A stretch of 64,000 bases of DNA, from positions 3,286,001 to 3,350,000 of the forward strand of contig JACKBQ010000001.1 of the NCBI GenBank assembly GCA_020634455.1, read 5' to 3'. This document shows, piece by piece, positions 18,181 to 25,838 of the stretch. The notes under the pieces were generated by a model. That model was not told where the DNA came from. It ran no database searches and saw nothing but the letters and a program-made list of their open reading frames with translations. The translations under genes and the position numbers were made by a program. Source of the DNA: Ardenticatenaceae bacterium (GTDB taxonomy: Bacteria; Chloroflexota; Anaerolineae; Promineifilales; Promineifilaceae). The first letter of the stretch is position 1; each line of letters begins with the position of its first letter.

Positions 18181-18385
18181 TATGTACTCCTAATTTCATT
18201 GAAATGTCTAACAAGCTTGATAAAATGTAAAGCGTGCTTGATATTAAGTGTAAATGAAGCCTGTCTATTTGTCAAGTATGCTTTACTTTGCTTGCTGTAG
18301 CTACCGAATTCGTTGCTGTTTGGATAAAGAATGATGAGTAAACGGCCGTTTCCACTCAAGAATCCCGCTCAAAAATTATTTGATC

Positions 18386-19214
18386 TAGGTTCCGTTGACA
18401 TTTCAACGAAGCCAAATAAAAGCACCCACCAGGTGCAAGAAAGCCATGTATCGTCGGGCTAGTTTCTCATACCGAGTGAATACCCGACGATACCACTTGA
18501 TTTTGTTAATAAAACACTCGACCAAATGACGCTCTTTGTAGACATGCTTGTCATAAGCTCGCTCTTCTGTGCGATTGGCCTTGGGCGGGATAACCGCTTC
18601 GGCTCCTTTTTCGGCAATAAAGGCCAATAGGTCGTCAGCATCATAACCTTTGTCGGCAATGGCCCGGTCAAACGCATACGCTTCTAACAAGGCTCGGGCT
18701 TGCGTCACATCATGCTGCTGGCCACCCGTGAGGATATACTTTAGGGGATTACCTAAAGCATCAACAACAATATGGATTTTCGTGCTGAAACCACCGCGAC
18801 TACGACCGAGGGCTTGCTCTACTTGACCACCGTTTTTTTTGACCCACCAGCTGCACTCATGTGGGCCCGAATCACGGTGCTATCGATAATCGCGCTTTCC
18901 ATATCAGGCTCTTGAGCAAACTGGTCATGCAAAGCAGCCCAAATGCCTTGCTCTTCCCAGCGAGAAAAGCGTTTGTAGACGCTATTCCAGTTGCCATACC
19001 GCTCTGGCAGTTCGCGCCACTGCACACCGGTGCGCATGAGCCAATGAACGCCTTCAACAAAACGACGCGTGGCCGCCTGGTTGTTGGCATAGGTCCTGGG
19101 ATGTGTTTTTAAGAACTTATATATTTTCCGCCATTGGTCATCGGCGATTTTTATAGTTGACATTGTATCATTATCGAGGATTTCGCTTATCTCTTCAAAT
19201 GTCAACAGAACCTA
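18386..19214 (-). mobile_element. IS5-family insertion sequence, IS427-like, about 825 bp
   Basis: Near-identical terminal inverted repeats: GGTTCCGTTGACATTTC at 18388 and, on the other strand, GGTTCTGTTGACATTTG ending at 19212. TA is duplicated outside each end (part of CTAG at both flanks). The element carries two overlapping transposase frames. It contains no ACGGCCGT, unlike its surroundings, which suggests recent arrival. Confidence 0.88.
18403..19163 (-). CDS. IS427-type DDE transposase made by programmed -1 frameshift
   Basis: Frame A runs from ATG 19163 to a stop at 18819 and carries the N-terminal DNA-binding part and first acid (IIDSTVIRAH). A run of eight A residues on the coding strand (18833-18840) allows a -1 slip into frame B, ending at 18403, which has the second Asp (DKGYDADD) and the Glu (VECFINKIKWYRR). 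Together they form a complete DDE transposase, as usual in the IS427 group. A TTG at 19205 would give a longer N-terminus. No inactivating damage is visible, so the element may be active. Confidence 0.85.
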
Positions 19215-19375
19215 GTTTGCCAAATCAAACCCCCTCTGATAACATCTCCTGCTGCATACTGACCCAAGCGCTTCATTTAGAAATAAATAGACTTTATTTC
19301 GCTCATTGTGAGCTTTAGCGTGTGAGTCAGGTTGGTAAAAGAAACAAATTTGTAAGAGATGGAGAAATTACAGCT

Positions 19376-19918
19376 ATGAAGGTGCTGCTAAAAGAAGACA
19401 TTGAAAATATTGGACTTGCTGGTGAAGTACACAAGGTATCAGATGGATACGGCCGTAACTTTTTACTGCCCCAAGGCTTAGCCGTTGTTGCTTCCCAAGG
19501 CATGATGAAACAAGCCGAAGGGTGGCGCAAAAAAGCCGAAGCTCGCCGCGCTGAGCTGCGGGCTGAATACCAGGCCCTGGCCACCAAAATTGAAGAGGTG
19601 CGCCTCACCTTTACCGCCCGCGCTGGTGAAACTGGCAAACTGTACGGTTCAATCACCACTTCCCACATTGCCGATGAGCTGAATGAGGCTCTGGGTACCG
19701 AAATTGACCGCCGCAAGGTTGGCGTGGAGCCACTGCGTCAGTTGGGCGAGCACAAAGTTGTGGTGCGCCTCAGCGGTGATTTCCAACCTGAATTCACCGT
19801 CGTTATTGCCAACGAAGATGGCGAAACGACGCCAGCCATTGCCGAACCTGTGTATCAGGAAGTGGTGGACGACGACGATTTTGAGGACGAAGAAGACACA
19901 GACGAAGCAGACGAATAA
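19376..19918 (+). CDS. rplI: Ribosomal protein bL9, with extended acidic tail
   Basis: 180 residues from ATG 19376 (GGAG ribosome site; an in-frame start at 19322 is unsupported). The N-terminal bL9 signature is complete: MKVLLKEDIENIG, then GYGRNFLLPQGLA. A central helix and C-terminal RNA-binding domain follow. The last ~25 residues are a D/E-rich tail absent from short L9 versions. An ACGGCCGT copy (19449) lies within the codons for the conserved GYGRN. The usual rpsF/ssb/rpsR/dnaB neighbours are absent. Confidence 0.95.
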   Translation: MKVLLKEDIENIGLAGEVHKVSDGYGRNFLLPQGLAVVASQGMMKQAEGWRKKAEARRAELRAEYQALATKIEEVRLTFTARAGETGKLYGSITTSHIADELNEALGTEIDRRKVGVEPLRQLGEHKVVVRLSGDFQPEFTVVIANEDGETTPAIAEPVYQEVVDDDDFEDEEDTDEADE

Positions 19919-19936
19919 ACAGTCACTTCTAAACCC

Positions 19937-20004
19937 AGTCACTGACCAGGCAGCCTTAGCCAAACCGCAAATGGTTGGCGCTTGCCTAAGTCAGTGACTT
20001 TTTT
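19937..20004 (+). terminator. Rho-independent terminator after rplI
   Basis: AGTCACTGAC (19937-19946) pairs with GTCAGTGACT (19990-19999), with further pairing inside (AGGCA/TGCCT, CCAAACC/GGTTGG), followed by a run of T. It ends immediately before the next gene's ATG, so that gene is either transcribed by read-through or from a promoter inside. Confidence 0.75.
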
Positions 20005-20005
20005 C

Positions 20006-20929
20006 ATGATGATTGACGAGCTCGGTCACATCCTGCGGGAAGCCCGCGAAACCAAAGGGTACACCCTGCGTGAAGTGCAGGACAAAACTCGCATCAACAG
20101 CCGCTTTCTGGAAGCGCTGGAAATGGGCGATTTTGAGCGCCTGCCCACACCCACCCATGTGCGCGGCTTTTTGCGCAACTACGCCCGCTTTTTAGGTTTG
20201 GAACCAGAGCCGCTGCTAGAACGGTACGAACTGGGCCAGTCGCAGCGCCCCAAGCGCCGCCAACAAGCCGTGATTGTGGATACCACCAAGCCGGTCGGGC
20301 CAGCTTTGGAAGCCCCCCCAGAAAATCATCCCTTTTTCGACCCTGTAAACATGGAAGTAGACACCGCCTACCAGGGTGGCGGTTCCAGCGGTGGCGGCGA
20401 ATCCGTTTTGCGCATCGTCATTATCATTGCTTTGCTTGGCCTGCTGTACCTGGCGGGGCAGCGTTTTTTGCCGCTGATTTTGGGGCAAGAAGATGGTACG
20501 GCCGAACTCACCCAAACGATCAACGATGCGGTGCAAAATGTGCTAAACCGTGAAACGCCCACGCCAGAGGCCACAGCTACACAAGAGGAAGGGCCATCTA
20601 GCGTGTTGTCTACCAGCCGCAACGATATTCTCGCTGGCGACCCTACCCCCACCGCCACCCGACCGCCGCTGCCCGCCACCATGGAAACCATAGACCTGGA
20701 AATTATCATTCTGGAGCGGGCCTGGATGGAAGTGACCATTGACGGCAATGTGCTGTTTAGCGGCATTGCTCGCCCCACCGATGAGCCGTATGAATGGACC
20801 GCCAACGATGAAGTGCGCATCAACACAGGCAACGCCATCGGCGTGTCGGTGATTATCAACAACGTGCCGCTGGGGCCACTTGGCGGCCGGGGCGAGAATA
20901 AAGAAGAAGTCTGGACAACCACTAACTGA
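20006..20929 (+). CDS. RodZ-like HTH membrane protein
   Basis: About 307 residues from ATG 20006 (20009 also possible). The N-terminal RodZ-type helix-turn-helix (LREARETKGYTLREVQDKT, then INSRFLEALE) is followed by a linker, one membrane span (about 132-152), a Thr/Pro-rich linker, and a C-terminal RodZ-type beta domain (about 225-300). RodZ proteins link MreB and the cell-wall machinery. No mreB is nearby. The RBS region is covered by the terminator hairpin. Confidence 0.82.
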   Translation: MMIDELGHILREARETKGYTLREVQDKTRINSRFLEALEMGDFERLPTPTHVRGFLRNYARFLGLEPEPLLERYELGQSQRPKRRQQAVIVDTTKPVGPALEAPPENHPFFDPVNMEVDTAYQGGGSSGGGESVLRIVIIIALLGLLYLAGQRFLPLILGQEDGTAELTQTINDAVQNVLNRETPTPEATATQEEGPSSVLSTSRNDILAGDPTPTATRPPLPATMETIDLEIIILERAWMEVTIDGNVLFSGIARPTDEPYEWTANDEVRINTGNAIGVSVIINNVPLGPLGGRGENKEEVWTTTN

Positions 20930-21029
20930 CGGTAATCGGTAATCCGTAATCGGTAATCCGTTCACCGTACGCGAAGCGGTCGCGCAGTGACATTACCGTT
21001 CACCGTTTACCGATTACTGAACACCGAAA
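20930..21029. repeat. Degenerate GGTAATC/CGGTAATC word-repeat tract
   Basis: The spacer is built of repeated GGTAATCGGTAATCCG-like words, a central CGCGAAGCGGTCGCG hairpin core, and the complementary words TTACCGTTCACCGTTTACCG. It fills the whole gap before rimO. Similar tracts lie at 22390-22430, 24826-24860 and inside the gene at 61028. Confidence 0.8.
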
Positions 21030-22418
21030 ATGAGTAAGCAAAAGCAAAAGAAACAGTTCTATCTGCTCAGCCTGGGCTGTAGCAAAAATACGGTTGATTC
21101 CGAGAGCATGGCTGCTTTGTTGGAACGGGCAGGCTTTGATGGCGTGGCCGACCCGGATGATGCCAGCGTGCTGATTGTGAACACCTGCGGCTTCATCGAA
21201 GGGGCGCGGCAGGAGTCTATCGGGGCGCTGCAAGAGCTGGCGGGGCTGAAGAACAAGAACCAACTGCTGATTGCGGCGGGCTGCATGGCCCAGCGGTACG
21301 GCAGCGAAGTGGTGGAGTGGGTGCCGGGCATTGACGGCGTCATTGGCACGCGCCGCTGGATGGATATTGTGCCTTTTGTGCGCCAGCTGCGCCGCAAAAA
21401 GCATCCAGAGCCGCTGTACCATTTGCCCGATGAGGCGAAGACGGTGGGGTTGGATGAGAAAGGGGTGATAAGAACGGCCGTACACGGCCGTTCCGCGTAC
21501 CTCAAAATTTCTGATGGTTGTCGCCGCCCCTGTGCCTTTTGCGCCATTCCCCAAATTAAAGGCACCCACGTCAGCCGCCCAGTCGAATCCATTGTGGCGG
21601 AGGCGGTGGCGCTGCAAGATGCCGGGCTGCAAGAGCTGGTCATCATCGCCCAGGACAGCACCGACTACGGGCACGATTTGGGCCTGAAAAATGGCTTGGC
21701 CCACCTGCTAAAGCAGGTGGCTAAGGCGGCACCGGATATTCCCTGGATTCGGCTGATGTACGCCTACCCTGGCTACGTTACGGATGAACTGATCGAGACG
21801 ATGGCCACCACGCCGCAAATTGTGAACTATCTGGACATTCCGTTGCAGCATGGCCACCGCGAAACGCTCAAGCGGATGCGCCGCCCGGCGAATATTGAGT
21901 GGGTGTACAAATCGGTGGAAAAGCTGCGCAACGCCATGCCTGACATTGCCATCCGCACCACGTTTATTGTGGGGTATCCGGGCGAGACGGACGAGGAGTT
22001 TGATGGCCTCAAGCAGTTTGTGCAGGATTTGCAGTTTGATCGTTTTGGCGCGTTTACCTACTCGTATGAAGCGTCTACGCCGTCGGCGACGGTGGCGTGG
22101 CAGGTGCCAGAGGAAGTGAAGGAAGCGCGACTGGAGGAGCTAATGGCGCTGCAACAGCCGATCTCGCTGGCCAAAAATCAGCATCTAGTGGGGCAGACGC
22201 TGCCTATCTTCATTGAGGGGCACGGCGATGGGGTGAGCGTGGGCCGCTCTTACCGGGACGCGCCGGAGATCGATGGCATGGTGTTTGTGCCGGGTGAACT
22301 GCCCGTGGGTGAGCTGGTGCCGGTGCGCATTGATGGGGCGATGGTGTATGACTTGACGGGGGTGGTGGAAACGGCCGTTCCGCAATCTATTCAGTTATCG
22401 GTGAGCGGTAATCAGTAA
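21030..22418 (+). CDS. rimO: Ribosomal protein uS12 methylthiotransferase RimO
   Basis: 462 residues. The N-terminal UPF0004 domain carries cluster cysteines C17, C53 and C85. The radical-SAM motif CRRPCAFC (C164, C168, C171) is followed by GTHVSRP. The C-terminal TRAM domain ends the protein. RimO adds a methylthio group to an Asp of ribosomal protein uS12 using S-adenosylmethionine and two 4Fe-4S clusters. SDGCRRPCAFCAIP distinguishes RimO from MiaB. Length is normal. Two ACGGCCGT copies 9 bp apart (21475, 21484) fall just before the radical-SAM motif. Confidence 0.95.
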   Translation: MSKQKQKKQFYLLSLGCSKNTVDSESMAALLERAGFDGVADPDDASVLIVNTCGFIEGARQESIGALQELAGLKNKNQLLIAAGCMAQRYGSEVVEWVPGIDGVIGTRRWMDIVPFVRQLRRKKHPEPLYHLPDEAKTVGLDEKGVIRTAVHGRSAYLKISDGCRRPCAFCAIPQIKGTHVSRPVESIVAEAVALQDAGLQELVIIAQDSTDYGHDLGLKNGLAHLLKQVAKAAPDIPWIRLMYAYPGYVTDELIETMATTPQIVNYLDIPLQHGHRETLKRMRRPANIEWVYKSVEKLRNAMPDIAIRTTFIVGYPGETDEEFDGLKQFVQDLQFDRFGAFTYSYEASTPSATVAWQVPEEVKEARLEELMALQQPISLAKNQHLVGQTLPIFIEGHGDGVSVGRSYRDAPEIDGMVFVPGELPVGELVPVRIDGAMVYDLTGVVETAVPQSIQLSVSGNQ

Positions 22419-22450
22419 TCGGTGTGCCGTGCCGTGAAAACTCACCGCGA

Positions 22451-22978
22451 TCAGGGAGTTGCATCTCCGACAAACCTTTTTAACCCCTCACATCGGTACA
22501 CTCCTCTTTCAAGCAGTGCCTCAGCCCCAAATGCTTCGCCTATCTCAAATGGAACAAGATCGACGTCATTATCATTCGAATCAATTCTGAGCATGTATGA
22601 ATATTCTCCACCTTCGTAAGAAACTACGGCCAAATATACTTCATCATAACTAGGATGATTGAGACGATGTGGACTGCATTTAGTTAATGCCCCACGCCAT
22701 TGCTCAAGCTGCTCGGAAGTGTCTATAGTTGCCACTAAATTAACAGGCTCGTAATCTAATGAGTACTCTTGAACATACAGCTCAATTTGTTCGATTGAGT
22801 CAATATTGAGTGGTTCAATATTTGACATTGTAAAAGCCGGTGTACCGGGTTGAGGCGCAGATTCGAGCGATTCATCTACATCCGCAATAAATCGGACGAG
22901 AAAGAAACCAACAATCGCGATCCCGATTAAAACAAGTAACCCGAAAACACTTAGAATGGCTATGACCTTTTTCTGCAT
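22451..22978 (-). CDS. Membrane-anchored or secreted protein of unknown function
   Basis: 175 residues: an N-terminal hydrophobic span (about 5-30) with a preceding MQKK, then a polar extracytoplasmic domain with no recognised family. The gene is more A/T-rich than its neighbours and has no ACGGCCGT copy, which hints at horizontal origin, although 528 bp is too short for the absence to be decisive. Confidence 0.6.
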   Translation of the reverse strand: MQKKVIAILSVFGLLVLIGIAIVGFFLVRFIADVDESLESAPQPGTPAFTMSNIEPLNIDSIEQIELYVQEYSLDYEPVNLVATIDTSEQLEQWRGALTKCSPHRLNHPSYDEVYLAVVSYEGGEYSYMLRIDSNDNDVDLVPFEIGEAFGAEALLERGVYRCEGLKRFVGDATP

Positions 22979-23299
22979 AACTGATTTATTCTCCCTGATG
23001 GGGCACGGTTTTTAACTCACGCGAAGCCTTGCCGCTTATTTTGCACGCTGAAACCCTCGAATTTTAGCATAAATTGGTTGGCAAACGGCCGTTTCCCCCA
23101 AGTAAAACGCCACCCACCCCGCCAGGCCGTAAACGACCTGGCTACAATATGAAAGCCCCGGAAGGGCTAAAACCCAGGCCCAACGGGCCTTCCATTTCTA
23201 GCCGGGGGCTTTAGCCCTCGGCGGACTTTTGAAGTTTTTTACTCTGGGAATTGGGGCAATTTGGGACAAAACTTCAAAAGTCTCCAGCGTGACGAATGG
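22979..23299. other. 321-bp gene-free spacer rich in palindromes
   Basis: It contains a GCCAGG/CCTGGC hairpin near 23120, interlocked GC-rich repeats (AAAGCCCC with GGGGCTTT; AGGGCTAAA with TTTAGCCCT) between about 23150 and 23220, and a 15-bp perfect inverted repeat GACTTTTGAAGTTTT (23224-23238) / AAAACTTCAAAAGTC (23268-23282). The last may terminate the leftward gene group. No coding signal. Confidence 0.7.
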
Positions 23300-23755
23300 T
23301 TAGGTTGGCGGCGGGAACGGCTTGCCAAAAGTAAAAGCGGTGGGGCTGTCGCCGTGCTGGATGAGGTGATCGAGGCGGGTTTTGGCTTCGGCTACGGTGG
23401 GGAGCTGCCCGGCGGGCTGCCACCAAAGCGCATAAATCGGCTGGTCGAGCTTTTCAAACCACTCCTTGCGCCGCCGCACATATTCCACGTGCACCGTTTT
23501 GTAGGTGTACTCGCGTAAACTTTCTACAGAATCCCAAACCGACATGTTGACAATCATGAAGTCGTCGGGAAACGGCCGTAACGCCGTCGCGTCTCCCACT
23601 TCTGTTTGCAAGCGCCAGACAAAACCAGGGGCCGCATCCGCCAGGGCGTTGATCGGTTCCAGGCCTGCCACAAACGCCTGCATTTGCGGATCGTCTAGCG
23701 GCGCTTTCATCCGCGCGATGTTGATTTGGGCCAGATGGTAAAGTTTGTGCGTCAT
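23300..23755 (-). CDS. DUF3291 domain protein
   Basis: 151 residues matching the DUF3291 pattern: an N-terminal YHLAQINIARMKAPL strand, a central WDSVESLREYTY, then HVEYVRRRKEWF and a WW-containing strand. The family is related in fold to small dimeric alpha/beta-barrel monooxygenases, but its activity is unknown. It overlaps the TfoX-like gene upstream by four bases. Confidence 0.82.
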   Translation of the reverse strand: MTHKLYHLAQINIARMKAPLDDPQMQAFVAGLEPINALADAAPGFVWRLQTEVGDATALRPFPDDFMIVNMSVWDSVESLREYTYKTVHVEYVRRRKEWFEKLDQPIYALWWQPAGQLPTVAEAKTRLDHLIQHGDSPTAFTFGKPFPPPT

Positions 23756-24087
23756 TTTTTCTTCATTTTGCTGGCGCGGGCCACGGCCATAGATTCTTTG
23801 GCCCAGGCCAGCAGCGCATCATCGTTTTGCAGGATGTGGGCGGGCGGTTGGTAGTAGGGCATGTTTTGGAACTGGGCAGCGGCGCTGGCGGCGTATTTGG
23901 CCCGATTGCTGTCATCTACCTTGAGATGAAACACGTTGTCGCTGGTGACGAGGGCAAACATGGCACCTTCGATGAAAATGCCATAGCCGCCGAACATTTT
24001 ACGGCCGTTCACATCCCCCAACACTGAAAATAGTTTTACAAGTGCTTCGCCGGTTTCGTACGCCGGTTTGGTTTGCTTTTTACTCAT
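23752..24087 (-). CDS. TfoX/Sxy N-terminal domain protein
   Basis: 111 residues from ATG 24087, supported by AAGGAG seven bases upstream. It is a stand-alone TfoX_N domain (GRKMFGGYGIFIEGAMFALV, then FHLKVDDSNRAKY). In gammaproteobacteria Sxy/TfoX promotes competence; stand-alone domains like this one are widespread and uncharacterised. It is co-transcribed with the DUF3291 gene. Confidence 0.85.
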   Translation of the reverse strand: MSKKQTKPAYETGEALVKLFSVLGDVNGRKMFGGYGIFIEGAMFALVTSDNVFHLKVDDSNRAKYAASAAAQFQNMPYYQPPAHILQNDDALLAWAKESMAVARASKMKKK

Positions 24088-24102
24088 TGCTCGCTCCTTC
24101 AA

Positions 24103-24170
24103 AAAAAACGGAACACAGAGCTACACAGAGAAGAACAGAGTTGCACAGAGAAATTTAGGAAATCTGGCGA
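24103..24170. repeat. CACAGAG-word repeat tract
   Basis: The spacer upstream of the TfoX-like gene repeats the words ACACAGAG, GAACAGAG and GCACAGAG. Comparable tracts occur near 16400, 35860, 52145 and 54305 (there as ACACAGAT). Confidence 0.65.
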
Positions 24171-24247
24171 ATTTGCTGATTTTGGTTCGGGTGTAACGGC
24201 CGTTTTCCTGTGCTTACGTTCGCCAAATATTCTGGTAAAATGACGCC

Positions 24248-24844
24248 ATGATTAAAACGCGCTTTGAATGGACGATTGTGACGCTGCTGGCAGCGCTTTT
24301 GGGCACGGCCTGGATTATTGTGTCGCGGGAGCCTGTGTCGCAGGCCAGCGGCCCCATCACCCTGACCGAAGCGCCGATTGTGGGTCATTTAGCGCCGGAT
24401 TTTAGTTTGGAAACGGCCGTTGGCCAAACCATCACCCTGTCCGAAATTGTAGATACGTCTGGCGTGGCTGGGCAACCGGTCATTTTGAACTTTTGGGCCA
24501 GCTGGTGCGGGCCGTGCCGGGTGGAGATGCCCAGTTTGCAAGAGGCCAGCGTGCGGTACAACGGCCGTGTTGCCTTCATTGGCATCAATCAGGGCGAAGA
24601 TTGGACGAAGATTAACGCCTTTGGCGCTGAGTACAAGGTCACCTACCCGCTGCTCATCGATCCAGATAACCGGGTCAATCGGCTGTATGAGGTCAACAGT
24701 TTGCCCACTACCGTCATTGTGGATCAAAATGGCGTGGTGCGCGAAGTAATCATCGGCATTTTAAGTGAAGCGGTGCTGCAAAGCCGCGTCGAGGCGTTAC
24801 TGTCCGAAGCCAGCGAGCCGGTGTCGGTGGTCAGTTATCGGTAA
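24248..24844 (+). CDS. TlpA/ResA-like thiol-disulfide oxidoreductase
   Basis: 198 residues. N-terminal membrane span (about 8-26), then an AhpC-TSA/Redoxin thioredoxin fold with WASWCGPC (C87, C90) and the cis-Pro segment SLPTTVIV. Such proteins reduce disulfides outside the membrane, for example in cytochrome c maturation. The Lgt-like gene 67 bp downstream is in the same direction. Two ACGGCCGT copies. Confidence 0.88.
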   Translation: MIKTRFEWTIVTLLAALLGTAWIIVSREPVSQASGPITLTEAPIVGHLAPDFSLETAVGQTITLSEIVDTSGVAGQPVILNFWASWCGPCRVEMPSLQEASVRYNGRVAFIGINQGEDWTKINAFGAEYKVTYPLLIDPDNRVNRLYEVNSLPTTVIVDQNGVVREVIIGILSEAVLQSRVEALLSEASEPVSVVSYR

Positions 24845-24911
24845 TCAGTGACCAGTAATCGGTTTCCATTCACAATTCACAATTATTAATTATTCATTAT
24901 CCACTATTCAC
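24845..24911. repeat. Spacer of short repeated words
   Basis: GGTAATCAGTGACCAGTAATCGG words (beginning inside the upstream stop region) give way to ATTCACAATTCACAATTATTAAT-type words ending directly at the next ATG. There is no obvious ribosome site between them. Confidence 0.65.
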
Positions 24912-25649
24912 ATGTTTCCTACACTCAATCTTGGCGGTCTGGTATTTCCCACAGCAGGTTTAATCATCATTTTAGGCGTTTGGCTGATGCTCACATTGGT
25001 GGAGCGTACGGCCGTTCGTACCCAGCAAAATCCGCAGCTTATTTACGGTGTGATGGCAACGGCCGTATTCGTCGGCTTCATCGGGGCGCGATTGACATTT
25101 GTGCTGCAATATTGGTCCGCTTATAGCCAAAACCTACTCAGCATCATCTGGCCGTTGAACACAGGCTACACCGTGTGGGGCGGCGTGGCGCTGGGGCTGG
25201 CTGGTGCTTTCTTCTACGCCCGCGCCAAACGGTTGCAGCCCTGGCCCACGCTGGATGCGCTGCTGCCGGGTATTGTTTTTGGCCTGATGATTGTAAGTTT
25301 GGCCGATTTTGCTGGGGGACCGGGGTATGGTACGTTAACGGCCGTTCCCTGGGGCATCTCCCAGTTTGGCGTGCGGCGGCATCCGGTGCAGGTGTATGAG
25401 CTGCTGATGGGCGGTTTGGCGCTGTTCACCTGGTGGCGCGTTTCAGCACCGGGCAGTTATGAGGTAGGGATAGGGAAGCCATTTTTGTGGGGAACGGCCG
25501 TTTACAGCGCCAGTCGCCTTTTTGTGGATGCTTTCCGCGACACCCCGGTGGTCGTTGAGGGTTATCATGTTTGGCAAATTATTGCCCTTATCATTTTGTT
25601 AGCAGTATTGTTCCAGTTAGGACGCATAGCGCATCCGCAGGATGCCTAA
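24912..25649 (+). CDS. Prolipoprotein diacylglyceryl transferase (Lgt)-like membrane protein
   Basis: 245 residues with about seven spans. The GFIGARLTFVLQYW segment and RRHPVQVYE (Lgt: R-x-P-x-Q-x-Y-E) match the Lgt family, which moves diacylglycerol from phosphatidylglycerol to lipoprotein cysteines. The canonical YGE/HGG segment is not obvious, and the protein follows a TlpA-like gene, so it may be a diverged relative rather than the main Lgt. Four ACGGCCGT copies in 740 bp. Confidence 0.72.
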   Translation: MFPTLNLGGLVFPTAGLIIILGVWLMLTLVERTAVRTQQNPQLIYGVMATAVFVGFIGARLTFVLQYWSAYSQNLLSIIWPLNTGYTVWGGVALGLAGAFFYARAKRLQPWPTLDALLPGIVFGLMIVSLADFAGGPGYGTLTAVPWGISQFGVRRHPVQVYELLMGGLALFTWWRVSAPGSYEVGIGKPFLWGTAVYSASRLFVDAFRDTPVVVEGYHVWQIIALIILLAVLFQLGRIAHPQDA

Positions 25650-25838
25650 AATGCTATAATTGCCCTTAAAGCATTCCCAGTAAACATTTGCTAGGTGCTC
25701 CACAAGGGTAATCAGGTTTATAATCTAAAAAGTCTTGGCAAAAGGCCGCTTAAGCCAGATCGCATTTGAATAGAAATGAATCGTTACCCAAAGCTATTGA
25801 GGTTCACTTGTTTCATAACCAGAAAGGAATGAATCAGG

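Noticed and set aside
18403..19163. Transposase as a frameshifted pseudogene
   Set aside because: The A8 run is placed where IS427-group elements use programmed -1 frameshifting, and all DDE residues and both ends are intact.
22979..23299. CRISPR-like repeats
   Set aside because: The repeats are inverted, not regularly spaced direct repeats; no cas genes are present.
25650..25838. Riboswitch upstream of the hybrid kinase
   Set aside because: No known aptamer core could be recognised in the spacer.
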